This document shows, piece by piece, positions 37,001 to 45,088 of a stretch of DNA of 64,000 bases. Position 1 is the first letter of the stretch. Each line of letters opens with the position of its first letter. Where the stretch lies: positions 35,658-99,657 of IMG/VR virus record IMGVR_UViG_3300044825_002608; one strand, 5' to 3'. The position numbers and the translations under genes were made by a program. This stretch comes from a virus. The notes under the pieces are model-generated. The model was given only the letters and a program-made list of their open reading frames with translations. It had not been told where the DNA came from and made no database searches.

Positions 37001-40000
37001 CAGGTATTAGCAGTTGGTATTTAAGAACTGCTGGTACAACATTAGGTATGAATGCTCTGGGTTCTTTGGGAACCTCATTCTTCGGTGGTGGTCTTGCAAC
37101 AACTGTAAGTTGGACTTTAAGAACTTCTGGGTTTGGTACATCTACAATTCAAGCAGTTACTTTTGGAAACAATCTTTATGTTGCTGGTGGTGGTGGAGGA
37201 GCATTAACAGTTTCTACTGATGCTATTAACTGGACTCAAAGAACATCAGGATTTGGTGCAAGTATTATAAGAGCAGTTACTTTTGGTAACAATCTTTATG
37301 TTGCTGGTGGTATTGGTGGAACTCTAACAACTTCAACAGATACAATCTCTTGGACAGTACAAAATGCAGGATTTGGTACAACCGAAATCTTTTCAGTTGC
37401 TTATGGAGCATTACCAACACCAACTTATGTTGCTGGTAGTAATGGCGGAAGATTAAATACCTCAACCGATGGAATTACTTGGACTTTAAGAACAGCAAGA
37501 TTTGGTACGAATACTATATATGCACTTCTTTATGCACCAACAACACCAACACCAATTTATCTTGCAGGTAGTACTACTTTCCTTAATGCTTCGACAGATG
37601 CAATTATTTGGGAATTAAGAACTTCTGGATTTGGTTCAAGTACTGTACTTGCATTTGCTTATGCATCAGGTCAAACAAATGCCTATGTTGCTGGTGGTCT
37701 TGCTGGATTATTAGTAACTTCAACAGATACAATTACTTGGACTCAAAGAACTTCTGGGTTTGGTGGATCTTCTATAAATGCATTAACATATGCAAACAAT
37801 CTTTATGTTGCTGGTGGTCTTCCTGGAACCTTAACAATCTCAACAGATGCAATCACTTGGACACAAAGAACTTCTAGTACTGGTGGAAATACTATAAACG
37901 CACTTATCTCTGTTGGTAATACTTATGTTCTTGGTGGTGGTTCATTTATAAACACCTCATCAACAGCAATACTTTCTTCTTATGGTAATGGTGCTTATTA
38001 TACCTTCTCAACTGATAGTATCACCTGGTCTATAAGAACCACAGCATCTAATTCACAGCAGATTAATGCTGTTTATGCAGATAATAACTTCTATCTTGCT
38101 GCTGGTGTGAATTATATTAATGAAGCATCCTTAATGGTTTCTACTGATAGTATCAACTGGGTACAAAGAACCTCAGGAGCACAGAGAGGATTGAATGCTC
38201 TGATTAAACAAGGTTCAACTTATGTTCTTGGTGGTGAAGCAATTACCACAACTTGGTTCCAGAGAACATCAGGATTTGGTACGACTGCAATTACTCAATT
38301 AGCATCCAGTGGAACGACTTATGTTGCTGTTGGTAATGCTGGTACTTTAACTGCTTCTACTGATGGTATTAACTGGGTTTCAAGTGTATCAGGATTTGGT
38401 GCAACAAATATTGCTGGTGTAACTTACTTCAATGGTGAGTATTTAATTGGTGGTACTGGTTCTGCTGTTATGTGGACTCAAAGAACATCAGGTACTGCAT
38501 CAGCAATTTATACTTCAATGTATGATGGTACTAATTTCTTTGCTGCTGGTGCATCTGGTATTTTAAGAGTATCCACAGATTCAATTAACTGGACTGCAAG
38601 AACTTCTGGAACAACAGTACAGATTGGTCAAACTACTGGTGGTAATGGACTTCTTTATGTTTCTGGAAAATCTGGCACTGCAACAACAGGTAATGAACCT
38701 TATGTATTAGCAGGTGCTTCTGGTATTTTAAGAACTTCTACTGATGGAATTGCTTGGACTACAAGAACTGCTACCGCTAGTAGCAATATGCAAGCAATTA
38801 CTTATGGCGATTTGCCAACATCAACTTATGTTGTTACTGGGACTGGTGCATTATTTACTTCAACTGATAATATTCGTTGGACTGCAAGAACAACAGGGAA
38901 TATTACAAACTCCATAGTCAGTCTTTTATATTCATCTTCACCAACAACGACTTATCTTAATGCTCGTCTTAACGGCGTCATACAAACTTCTACTGATGCA
39001 ATTTCTTGGGAAACAAGAACTTCTGGTACTCCAAATAATTTCTTTTCATCTCTTTATGGAAATGTTTATGTTGTTGGTGGTGCTTCTGGAACACTTTTAA
39101 CCTCTACTGATGCAGTTGCTTGGACTTTAAGAACTGCTGGTGTTCTACAAGCTTTTTATGGTCTTGCATATAACAATAATGTTTATGTTGCTTCTGGTTC
39201 TGCTGGTGCAAGTATCAGTTCCACAGATGCAATCACTTGGACTTTAAGAACATCAGGATTTGGTACTTCTGTAATTCAAGCAGTTACTTATGGAAACAAC
39301 ATTTATGTAAATGGTGGTATTGCAGGTCTCATTACGACTTCAACACAAGACACTTTATCTTCTCTTGGTAACGGAGCACTTCTAAATGCTTCTACTGATG
39401 GTTTAACTTGGATTACAAGAACTGCACCACTCAATACTCAAACGATTACTGCAATTGGTTCTGGTGGTTCTTATTCCTTTGCACACGGAACTAATTATAG
39501 AAGTGAAGTTGGTTTCTTAATGACTTCAACCAATAATATCACTTGGTTATTAAGAACATCAGGATTTGGTGCAACAGCAATCACAACCTTTGCGTTTGGT
39601 AATGGTGTTTATCTTGCTGGTGCGAATGCTGGTTTATTAAGAACTTCCACGGATACTATTACTTGGACATTAAGAACATCAGGATTTGGTACTTCTAATA
39701 TCTCTGGTTTAACTTATGGAGGTGTTTATGTTGCTGTTGCAGGTGGTGTCACAAGAACTTCAACTGATGCAATTGCTTGGACGGTAAGAACTGCTACTTG
39801 GGGCACGGCGGCAGTTTATCTTTTATATGGGAATAATCTTTATATTGGTGGAGGTAATACTGGTGGATTTACAAGAACTTCCACGGATGCAATTGTTTGG
39901 ATTGCAAGAACATCAGGTTTCGGTACTTCCAACACTAATACACTAACTTATGGTAATAATCTTTATGTTGCTGGTGGTGCTGGTGGAACACTTACAACTG

Positions 40001-40500
40001 CAACTCAAAGTGTTCTTGCTGCTCTTGGAGAAGGTGCATATCTAAGCACTTCAACTGATACAATCACTTGGACTTTAAGAACCACTACAAATAATATGAT
40101 TTCGGTGGTTGCTCTTACTTCTAATAGTTCATTCTATGTTGCAGCAACAACTAACTATGCTGGTGTAGGTCCTGCTTTAATTACCTCCACAGATACAATT
40201 TCTTGGGTAATGAGAACATCAGGATTTGGAACAACTTTAATTAGAGCACTTTCTTATGGTTCAGTCTTTGTTGCTGCTGGTGATGCTGGAATCATTACAA
40301 CATCCACAGATAGAATCACCTGGACTTTACAGACATCAGGATTTGGTGCAACTGCGATTAATGAAATTGGTTATGTAAATAATCTTTATGTTGCTGCTGG
40401 TAATGGTGGAAGAATTATTACTTCTACTGACGCGATTGTGTGGTCTTCAAGGTCATCCAATACAATTGCAAACCTATTAGCAACAACTGCATATGCAAAC
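25681..40500 (+). repeat. 120-base Asp-box repeat array across three genes
   Basis: Units of about 120 bases recur through 25354-40692, each containing versions of ACTTCAACAGATGCAATC followed by ACTTGGACT and AGAACTTCTGGATTTGG. Several copies are identical over more than 110 bases (28429-28541 equals 36379-36491; 33607-33723 equals 35998-36114), which points to recent recombination between them. Confidence 0.85.
28090..29889 (+). CDS. Asp-box-like repeat adhesin, short copy
   Basis: The 599-residue protein has the same plan as its neighbours: N-terminal NSITGISTVVSNTDVVNKSY, 40-residue STDAITW repeats, a Gly-rich block and the ending GNGGNGYVKITWF. It is preceded by a strong ribosome site (AAGGAGG, 28077-28083). 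One repeat is identical at base level to one inside the giant gene at 29923. Confidence 0.82.
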   Translation: MSQATGNSITGISTVVSNTDVVNKSYAESGIGTLPSQTGNAGKVLTTTDGTTASWDYVSNYQEFTSTTPQSFTVPNQANLLYIEAVGAGGGGSAGQTTAQATVTWTLRTSGFGTTQIVTITYGNNLYVAGGNGGILNTSTDAIIWTQRTSGFGTNSILALGFVNNTYVAGGTNGVVNTSTDAITWTLRTSGFGANTINAFTFGTVPVNTYAFGGTLGRIITSTDTITWTLRTTGFSGTAISALTFGNNLYLAGGGSGILNTSTDAITWTLRTSGFGSTIIRSFNFTNNTYIASGDSGVLNTSTDTIIWTARTSGTTSAINALTFGNNTYIAGGDSGILNTSTDAITWTLRTSNTTNSLRSLIFINNTYVAGGGSGIVATSYTQASGQGGASGSYTSWYVPKSIISSNITVNPGVGGAGGTTDAAAGSAGAGTTVSWTGPGGTYTITASGGGAGGVAGAAQLTSQSSSFYTTAGLSGASQTPINAGVTATSQTNQFQPTGGGSGAGSATNAGGAGGAINVYGISTSASGGTASGTNGTTAVAISGLPYGYGGGGGGASVSIAATGGNGVRGGGGGGGASIGSTFGNGGNGGNGYVKITWF

Positions 40501-40692
40501 AATTTATATGTAATTGGTGGTGCTTTTGGTGCAATCACTTATGCTTCTGGAACTTCATCAGGAAACGCAGGAAATGGTGGTTCCGGAACTTATGGCGGTG
40601 GAGGTGGTGGAGGTGGATACTCTGCCGAAACCAATACCTATGGAGACGGTGGTGATGGTGGAAATGGATATGTGAAAATTACCTGGTGGTAA
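29923..40692 (+). CDS. Giant 3589-residue repeat adhesin / tail-fibre protein
   Basis: The frame is open for 10.8 kb. It starts with the shared attachment module (DSNKVTGVSVVSNSTDAANKSYVDD), continues through several dozen 40-residue Asp-box-like repeats and Gly-rich interludes (about 35550-35710 and 36640-36990), and ends GDGGNGYVKITWW. Repeats come in higher-order groups: an NIRTSIPNVQQVDSI passage occurs twice (32570 and 34255 regions). A long filament or large propeller bundle reaching the host surface is inferred. I see no enzyme domain. Confidence 0.85.
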   Translation: MATLDSNKVTGVSVVSNSTDAANKSYVDDRSLKTTGIPGTFLSVYPESGVYWFARTSGIDGSSVNAITYDNNVFLAAGGSASLISSTDAVTWSLRTSGARGDLYSVLYANNQYLLGGATPPTNSWTLRTSGFGSTDVNDVTFGNGFFVAGGFIETVTWTSRTSGFGDADINDVTFGQGYFLAGGLYDPLATWTQRTSGFGSTNILGLTYANNLYIVSGDTGILNTSTDAIAWTQRTSGFGASGIFALTYANNLYVAGGSGGALNTSTDAITWTQRTSGFGTSEIRTLIYALSQTNAYVAGGVGGTLTTSTDAITWTSRTSGFGTTRILQLLYIPTTPTVTYLAVGDTGTLTTSTDAITWTQRTSGFGTSIIIGLTYGNNLYVAGGVAGTLTTSTDSVTWTQRTSGFGTNNVQTLFYENNLYIAGSNFGNLAISTDAVTWTQRTSGFGTSQIRAFTFGNNIYVAGGSGGTLTTASALIDTGALLTVSTDAVSWTTRTTTSSISQIDYLASNSSYYLASNSTYAGVDGAISVSTNNITWTLRTAGVYGNTITSLYADDNGYLVGGFIPVVSWTQRTSGFGTSVILGLIYANNTYYAGGTGGTLTTSTDAVTWELRTSGFGTSQIGALLYANNTYVACGNGGILSTSTDGIAWTQRTSGYGTTNIRYLTYGTSPTSTFVAVSQDLSSNIIITSTDAISWTQVPLVYGTNGFRGLGYGNNLYLIGSGAANNGHLATSTDAISWTLRTSGFGTGTIYSFNYINGTYYAGGSMSGSVIGGILNTSTDAITWTLRTAGFNALQINNISYENNLYVISGSGGTLNTSTDAITWTQRTSGFGTSSTSNGSFTFGNNLYVAGGFGGTLTTATYESLTNLGNGALLSTSTDTITWNIRTSIPNVQQVDSIVSTPGLYLAALSDYNSNTTLAVSTDTINWVARTAATSMPFRVVLGTNGSNLYLAASRTGASNTVQTSTDTITWTLRTAGIAANYVDISYGNNVYVLASNGGSTRTSTDAIVWTLRTSNFGLISNAQRSSAFGNNTFITAGRIGQLQSTTSSILSSLGNGARLNVSTNGISWSIRTTGQGLVRINKLTAGSSYLAAGSDYISNPGVIIASTDNITWTLRTAGVYGNSITSLYADSSRYLIGGLSPVVSWTLRTSGFGASLILGLTYGNNLYVAGGNGGVLNTSTDAITWTQRTSGFGVSQIRGLTYGNNLYIAVGDSGTLNTSTDSISWTQRTSGFGSSQIVTIAYGNNLYVASGFNGALTTSTDAITWELRTSGTTVGLYGLNYLNNLYLVGSTTRVFASTDAITWEARTSGISSGIVRSFVYANGRYLYAAGALAVGGGIASSTDSITWELRTSGLGTSGPIALTYANNLYVAGGIAGVLATSTDSITWSSRTSGFGTSVIYSLLYANNLYVAGGDNGTLTTATYSQLTNLGNGALLSTSTDTITWNIRTSIPNVQQVDSITSSPSLYLAAFSDYNSNSTLAVSTDTISWTARTSGFGLTTIRTVTFGNNLYVVAGDTGILNTSTDTITWTLRTSSLSTSITALDFGNNLYSASDTSGTNLISTDGITWIARTSGIPATINNVAYGNNTYVAAANSGYTASGTYASLTNLGDGATLLTSTNGIAWTLRTTGTNTQSINRKGLVYGGNSYLTYGTDYLNQFFLSASTDSITWTLRTSGIDSLTTLQSVSYGNNLYILGANNGIISTSTDTITWTLRTSGFGGVNVNDVEYLNGTYVAVGDVGTITTSTDSIAWTYRINPTNLNYQSVRYLNDLYVVMGDSGLLVTSTDAVVWSIRTSNLSQTIWTSGFGASTYVLGGGLGQIATSQYVSKKSNWTSLTSTNSTAITYKGTQEFTLPIPQTFYVPPTASTFYIEAIGAGGGGASGRDSGTLGSGGGGGSGAYNAWLIRRPELGDATTLTVTPGSAGSGGRSTKPLWTSTDAITWTLRTSAGFGTTGVLALTYGNNLYVAAGDTINTSTDGITWTLRTSGFGTSLIRDIIYANNLYVAGGYGTPSAPLATSTDAITWTQRTSGFGSSQIVTIAYGNNLYVASGFNGALTTSTDAITWTQRTSGFGSSIIYSLLYANNLYVAGGRDGTLTTSTDAITWTLRTSGFGSSQIVAITYANNLYVAGGNGGTLATSTDAITWTLRTSGFGTTQIVTITYGNNLYVAGGNGGILNTSTDAIIWTQRTSGVISGSIYDLLYQNNLYIAGAGFAQSSGLSGTNTTITWSSNLLDGRATYTLSAAAGGGASGTAVTGGTAGTSAASTLNPLISVSGVAGGNGLSALASSNNITQTLPFQVTGGAGGAYNTNTGGNVVSYYYGNTYTATGGTNAGGNGANGIPTSYTGNIGGGGGAGGGALSTGISSWYLRTAGTTLGMNALGSLGTSFFGGGLATTVSWTLRTSGFGTSTIQAVTFGNNLYVAGGGGGALTVSTDAINWTQRTSGFGASIIRAVTFGNNLYVAGGIGGTLTTSTDTISWTVQNAGFGTTEIFSVAYGALPTPTYVAGSNGGRLNTSTDGITWTLRTARFGTNTIYALLYAPTTPTPIYLAGSTTFLNASTDAIIWELRTSGFGSSTVLAFAYASGQTNAYVAGGLAGLLVTSTDTITWTQRTSGFGGSSINALTYANNLYVAGGLPGTLTISTDAITWTQRTSSTGGNTINALISVGNTYVLGGGSFINTSSTAILSSYGNGAYYTFSTDSITWSIRTTASNSQQINAVYADNNFYLAAGVNYINEASLMVSTDSINWVQRTSGAQRGLNALIKQGSTYVLGGEAITTTWFQRTSGFGTTAITQLASSGTTYVAVGNAGTLTASTDGINWVSSVSGFGATNIAGVTYFNGEYLIGGTGSAVMWTQRTSGTASAIYTSMYDGTNFFAAGASGILRVSTDSINWTARTSGTTVQIGQTTGGNGLLYVSGKSGTATTGNEPYVLAGASGILRTSTDGIAWTTRTATASSNMQAITYGDLPTSTYVVTGTGALFTSTDNIRWTARTTGNITNSIVSLLYSSSPTTTYLNARLNGVIQTSTDAISWETRTSGTPNNFFSSLYGNVYVVGGASGTLLTSTDAVAWTLRTAGVLQAFYGLAYNNNVYVASGSAGASISSTDAITWTLRTSGFGTSVIQAVTYGNNIYVNGGIAGLITTSTQDTLSSLGNGALLNASTDGLTWITRTAPLNTQTITAIGSGGSYSFAHGTNYRSEVGFLMTSTNNITWLLRTSGFGATAITTFAFGNGVYLAGANAGLLRTSTDTITWTLRTSGFGTSNISGLTYGGVYVAVAGGVTRTSTDAIAWTVRTATWGTAAVYLLYGNNLYIGGGNTGGFTRTSTDAIVWIARTSGFGTSNTNTLTYGNNLYVAGGAGGTLTTATQSVLAALGEGAYLSTSTDTITWTLRTTTNNMISVVALTSNSSFYVAATTNYAGVGPALITSTDTISWVMRTSGFGTTLIRALSYGSVFVAAGDAGIITTSTDRITWTLQTSGFGATAINEIGYVNNLYVAAGNGGRIITSTDAIVWSSRSSNTIANLLATTAYANNLYVIGGAFGAITYASGTSSGNAGNGGSGTYGGGGGGGGYSAETNTYGDGGDGGNGYVKITWW

Positions 40693-40736
40693 AAGTCACC
40701 TAGATATGATATAATGAGTTTGTATGACTTTATCTT

Positions 40737-41453
40737 ATGTTGAATTATTCAAATCAACCGAAGAATGATTTTAAAGGAAAAACAATTGCTTTCTGCCTTC
40801 CGGGTCGTTCATATTCAGGAACATTTCTCACACAGTTTATACGATTGGTTTTTGATTTAAATCAACTAGGTATTAACTTTTATATCTCACAAAAATACAG
40901 TTCAATGGTAAACTTTGCCAGAACTGATTGTTTGCAAGCAGATAATTTTGCAGGTACGATGCTGACTCCTTGGAGAGGTCAGGTCAATTATGATTATATT
41001 ATGTGGATTGATAGTGATATTGTTTTCAATACACAAAATGTTCTAGACCTTCTTGAAATGGATAAGGATATCGCAACTGGTTGGTATGTCCAATCAAATG
41101 GAACTGCAACATCCAATCAATCCACTGTCGTTGTGAATATGGATAAAGAACTTCTTCTTAAATCTGGTTCTTATTATTTTGAAACTGTTGAAGATATGCA
41201 AAGACGACCAGGACCTTTTAAAATTGATTACTGTGGATTTGGTTGGGTTCTGATGAAGAAAGGTGTCTTTGAGAAGATTCCTTACCCTTGGTTTGCACCA
41301 AAGAGAGTACAACTGACCAGAGAAGATGGTGTTCTTCTTGAAGATATGTGCTCCGAAGACGTTGCAATGTGTGAAGATTTTAGAGAATATGGATTTGAGA
41401 TTTGGTGTAATCCAAAAGTTAGAGTTGGTCACGAAAAAACTATTGTACTATGA
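40737..41453 (+). CDS. GT-A-like glycosyltransferase
   Basis: The 238-residue protein has IAFCLPGRSYSG at its start and YIMWIDSDIVFN near residue 95, giving the DxD metal site. GFGWVLMKKGVFE and EDVAMCEDFRE follow, typical of GT-A catalytic domains. It overlaps its close relative at 41450 by 4 bases. It directly follows the fibre genes, so fibre or host-surface glycosylation are both possible. Confidence 0.75.
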   Translation: MLNYSNQPKNDFKGKTIAFCLPGRSYSGTFLTQFIRLVFDLNQLGINFYISQKYSSMVNFARTDCLQADNFAGTMLTPWRGQVNYDYIMWIDSDIVFNTQNVLDLLEMDKDIATGWYVQSNGTATSNQSTVVVNMDKELLLKSGSYYFETVEDMQRRPGPFKIDYCGFGWVLMKKGVFEKIPYPWFAPKRVQLTREDGVLLEDMCSEDVAMCEDFREYGFEIWCNPKVRVGHEKTIVL

Positions 41454-42133
41454 TGAACTATCAAAATACACAAAAACCACACTTTAATGTGGTCATTACG
41501 ACTCCTGGACGTACATTGGCAGCAGAGTATGTAAAGTCTCTGCTTGTTACTGTTCAAGTTTTAAATGCAAATGGAATTACCTGGCATTATCAAAATGAGT
41601 ATGCTTCAATTGTTACAAATGCAAGAGAAGCAACAATTACTGGTTCAAGAAATCTAGAAATTGTTAATTCTCAACCAGGAAAAGGTCAATATACTTATGA
41701 TAAAATCTTTTGTATTGATAGTGATATTGTTTGGAATCCAGAGCATTTTTTGAAACTTTGTAACACCGATTATGATGTTGTATCAGGCGTGTACTTTGAA
41801 GCACAAGGTGCTGATGTAATGATACACCGAAACAAGAATGATTTTAGACCAATGAGTCGTGATGAGATTTCATTATTGCAACAACTTGGAGAACCATTTG
41901 AAGTTTATGGCGTTGGTCTTGGATTTATGTGCATCAAGCAAGGTGTCTTTGAGTCGCTTAAAAGACCTTGGTATGGACTTGGTAAAGTCGAACAAGAGAT
42001 TGATGGAGTCACTTATTATCTTCCATTAGGCGAAGACCTAGATTGGTGCGAACGAGTTGCACAAAATGGACATAAAGTTTATGTAGACCCGACTGTTGTT
42101 GTAGGTCATATGAAGACAAATCTTGTTTGTTGA
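41450..42133 (+). CDS. GT-A-like glycosyltransferase, relative of preceding gene
   Basis: The 227-residue protein has VVITTPGRTLAAEYV at the start, KIFCIDSDIVWN near residue 85 (DxD), GLGFMCIKQGVFE and GEDLDWCERV. The gene order and shared motifs indicate a tandem duplication with the gene at 40737. A soluble enzyme is expected. Confidence 0.75.
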   Translation: MMNYQNTQKPHFNVVITTPGRTLAAEYVKSLLVTVQVLNANGITWHYQNEYASIVTNAREATITGSRNLEIVNSQPGKGQYTYDKIFCIDSDIVWNPEHFLKLCNTDYDVVSGVYFEAQGADVMIHRNKNDFRPMSRDEISLLQQLGEPFEVYGVGLGFMCIKQGVFESLKRPWYGLGKVEQEIDGVTYYLPLGEDLDWCERVAQNGHKVYVDPTVVVGHMKTNLVC

Positions 42134-42134
42134 T

Positions 42135-42830
42135 ATGAAAAAACTTGCTGTCTTTTATCATCTAGGTGCGATGAATAGTGCCTGGGATAAAATTGTAAAT
42201 GAACAACTATCTCTGGTTAAATCAAGTGGATTAGCAGATGCAGCAACAGTCAATATGTGTTTTGCTGCTCCTGACTTTGCAATTAATGAAATTAAAATCT
42301 ATATCAAACAAAAGTTTCCTTTCGTTAATCTTTTAACTTCCAGAGTGATGTCTGGAAAAGGTGAACAAGAAAATCTTTTTGAAGGACAAACACTCAAAGA
42401 ACTTCAAACATATTCTAAAACAAATGATGGATATGTTCTTTATGTTCACTCCAAAGGTATGTTGCAATTTGGTTCTCAACCAGTAAATGATTGGAGAGAA
42501 TATATGGACTACTGGATGATTGAGAGGTGGAAAGATTGTATTCAAAAGATTGAAGATGATCAAGTTGATGCAGTCGGCACCAACTGGACTTATGAGTTCT
42601 ATCCACATTTCTCTGGAAACTTTTGGTGGGCAACAACTGATTATATCAAGACACTTCCAAATGTTCTAGATAGGTCTTTATATTATGATGAATCACTAAC
42701 TGAGAAACTAGGTGGGCATAGATTTTGTTATGAAATGTGGTTAGCAACCAACAAACCAAAGGTAAGGTCAATTCATTATAGTGCTGTTGACCATTATCAC
42801 GCACTTTATCCAAGAGAACGTTATGCTTAA
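42135..42830 (+). CDS. Glycan-locus protein, likely glycosyltransferase
   Basis: I start at the ATG at 42135, one base after the upstream stop; a TTG further up is less likely. The 231-residue product shares FYHL, YVLYVHSKGM, NDWREYMDYW and HFSGNFWWA with the N-terminal domain of the next gene. This pattern is known from bacterial and phage glycan loci, but the reaction is not established. Confidence 0.6.
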   Translation: MKKLAVFYHLGAMNSAWDKIVNEQLSLVKSSGLADAATVNMCFAAPDFAINEIKIYIKQKFPFVNLLTSRVMSGKGEQENLFEGQTLKELQTYSKTNDGYVLYVHSKGMLQFGSQPVNDWREYMDYWMIERWKDCIQKIEDDQVDAVGTNWTYEFYPHFSGNFWWATTDYIKTLPNVLDRSLYYDESLTEKLGGHRFCYEMWLATNKPKVRSIHYSAVDHYHALYPRERYA

Positions 42831-44256
42831 TTATAAAAACGAAAAGAAAGTACAGAAAACTATCACCGTTTTTTATCACCTCTTCATTCCTGATACACAA
42901 AATATGTGGATTTGGTGGGTGGATGAACAAATGGGATTGCTTAAATCCACTGGTCTTGCAGATAAAGCAACAGTGAATATGTGTGTGACTCTACCTTTGG
43001 GTCTTCATAATTCCAAGACTGGACATTCTTATGATGATATGGTTCTTGGATACATCAAAGAAAGATTTCCTTTTGTGAATATTATTGATGTAAGAAATAT
43101 AGGTGAGCAACCAAATCTTTATGAAGGACAGACACTTGCAAAGATTTATGAACACGCATTAGAAGATAATGGATATGTCTTCTACTTTCATAATAAAGGA
43201 ATGAGTTCTTATACAACACATATTCCTGGTGCGATTAAAGATTGGAGACACTATATGCAGTACTTCAATATTGAAAAGTGGGAAGACTGCATTCAAAAAC
43301 TAGATGAAGGATATGATTGTTGTGGTGTTGATTGGGTAGAACGACACGATATTAAACTTGATTTTGTGGTTCAACACTATGCAGGAAACTTCTGGTGGGC
43401 ACGAAATGATTATATTCGTAAACTGAAACATCCATTAAAGATTGAAGAGTATATGGATGTAGAAGCAATGATGAGAGAACTACAAAACTATCGTTATTGC
43501 TTTGAACTTTGGATGGCAACTGGTATTCCAAAACAATATTGCTTCCATTATCGTCGGCATCATCAATACGACAATCAAGGTCTGGAACGATATTTTATCT
43601 ACTATCCAAGAGAGATGTATGATGAAAGTTGTAAGAGTGAAGAAGAAGTTCGTCGATACAATAAAATTCACACACTTACAGAGGTTGGTACAAGAAGTAA
43701 TATGAATTGGAGAGACCATCGGCAGTTTGCTGATTGGTTGGTTCGCAGAAAGAAACCAGAGACTGTTGTAGACCTTGGAGTGGATTATGGATACTCAACT
43801 TTCTGTTTTGCACTTCCAGAAATAGGTCACGTTTATGGTGTGGATAGTTTTGAAGGTGATGACCAAGCAGGTATTAGAAATACTTATGACTATGTTCTAG
43901 AAAAGCAAAAAGAACTTGAACTATCTAATATTACACTCATTAAAGGTTTCTTTGATGATGTAGCAAAGACTTGGAATAAACCAATTGATATTCTTCATAT
44001 TGATGGATATCATACATATGAAGCAGTCAAGAATGACTTTGAAACTTGGTCTAAGTTTGTAAAGGATGATGGTATCATTCTGATGCACGATACTTGCGTT
44101 GATAAAGCAGGTTATGGTGTTGCACAATTTTTTAAGGAAATTAATTTACCAAAAACAAACTTCCACCATTCAAATGGTTTAGGCATTGTTTCAAAGGATA
44201 TAAATCTTATTAATGAAATTAAAAAGAACTTTGGAGAGTTTATCTATGAAATTTAA
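42823..44256 (+). CDS. Two-domain glycosyltransferase-like / SAM methyltransferase fusion
   Basis: I use the ATG at 42823, overlapping the upstream stop, giving 477 residues. Residues 1 to about 270 match the preceding gene (VFYFHNKGMSS, IKDWRHYMQYF, HYAGNFWWA). From about residue 300 a class I methyltransferase follows (ETVVDLGVDYGYSTFCFA, GVDSFEGDD, DILHIDGYHTYE, IILMHDTC). A single polypeptide that adds and methylates a sugar is a reasonable reading. It overlaps the next gene by 11 bases. Confidence 0.7.
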   Translation: MLNYKNEKKVQKTITVFYHLFIPDTQNMWIWWVDEQMGLLKSTGLADKATVNMCVTLPLGLHNSKTGHSYDDMVLGYIKERFPFVNIIDVRNIGEQPNLYEGQTLAKIYEHALEDNGYVFYFHNKGMSSYTTHIPGAIKDWRHYMQYFNIEKWEDCIQKLDEGYDCCGVDWVERHDIKLDFVVQHYAGNFWWARNDYIRKLKHPLKIEEYMDVEAMMRELQNYRYCFELWMATGIPKQYCFHYRRHHQYDNQGLERYFIYYPREMYDESCKSEEEVRRYNKIHTLTEVGTRSNMNWRDHRQFADWLVRRKKPETVVDLGVDYGYSTFCFALPEIGHVYGVDSFEGDDQAGIRNTYDYVLEKQKELELSNITLIKGFFDDVAKTWNKPIDILHIDGYHTYEAVKNDFETWSKFVKDDGIILMHDTCVDKAGYGVAQFFKEINLPKTNFHHSNGLGIVSKDINLINEIKKNFGEFIYEI

Positions 44257-45088
44257 TCTTGTAAGAATTGTACCTGATAATGGATTTTATATTCATTCAA
44301 ATGTCTTTCACGAAATCGAAGCAGCAGTCTTCTTTACTTTAAAAAGACTAGGGCACGATGTAACCAATAGTGTAAATGACTTTGCACCAGATTGTAGGAA
44401 TATTGTATTTGGAATGCATCATATTCCTGTGGATGTTGTAAGACACGACCTTCCAAAGAATACAATTGTTTATTCTTTGGAACAGATGCGTGACTCACCA
44501 GAGTGTTTGCGTTGGTGTCGTAAGTATCGTGGTCTTGAAGTCTGGGATTATTCAAAAAGAAATGTAGAAGTTCTTGAAAAGGCAGGTGTAGAAAATATCA
44601 AACACGTCCAAATTGGATACGTTCCTGAGATTTCATATTTTGAAAGAAACAAACCAGAAGAAAGAGATATAGATATTCTTGCTTATATGTCTCCAAGTCC
44701 AAGAAGACTTGAAATTATGAATCAATTTGCGGAAGATAAGAATATTAATTTTGTTGCAGTTCAAAGTACTTACGGTGATGACAGAGACAATTTGATTAAA
44801 AGAGCAAAACTTGTGATGAATCTCCATAATCACGATAATCAAATCTTTGAGATGGTTAGAGTCACACATTTGATTCAAAATAAAGTTCCAGTTCTTGCAG
44901 AAAGAAATGCAACCACAGACTTTCCTGATTATATGGAAGGTACAGTCAATACTGCAACTTATGAAGATTATGTAAAGACTGCTTATGAACTTCTTAAAGA
45001 TACTAAGAAACTTGATGAACAGGCAGAACAAGGACTAGAAATATTCAAAAAATCACCAATGGAAAACTTTTTAAAGGAGGTACTATGA
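44246..45088 (+). CDS. Glycosyltransferase, GT-B-like
   Basis: The ATG at 44246 is chosen because the upstream in-frame ATG lies inside the previous gene. The 280-residue product has an N-terminal NVFHEIEAAVFFTLKRLGHD segment, a central ILAYMSPSPRRLEIMNQF, and a C-terminal LVMNLHNHDNQIFEMVR with the acidic donor-site pattern. It overlaps the next gene by 4 bases and is preceded by other glycan genes. Confidence 0.65.
   Translation: MKFNLVRIVPDNGFYIHSNVFHEIEAAVFFTLKRLGHDVTNSVNDFAPDCRNIVFGMHHIPVDVVRHDLPKNTIVYSLEQMRDSPECLRWCRKYRGLEVWDYSKRNVEVLEKAGVENIKHVQIGYVPEISYFERNKPEERDIDILAYMSPSPRRLEIMNQFAEDKNINFVAVQSTYGDDRDNLIKRAKLVMNLHNHDNQIFEMVRVTHLIQNKVPVLAERNATTDFPDYMEGTVNTATYEDYVKTAYELLKDTKKLDEQAEQGLEIFKKSPMENFLKEVL

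Noticed and set aside
37277-37465. Antisense frames within the giant adhesin gene
   Set aside because: Long stop-free antisense frames are expected from repeat composition; none has a ribosome site or family motif.
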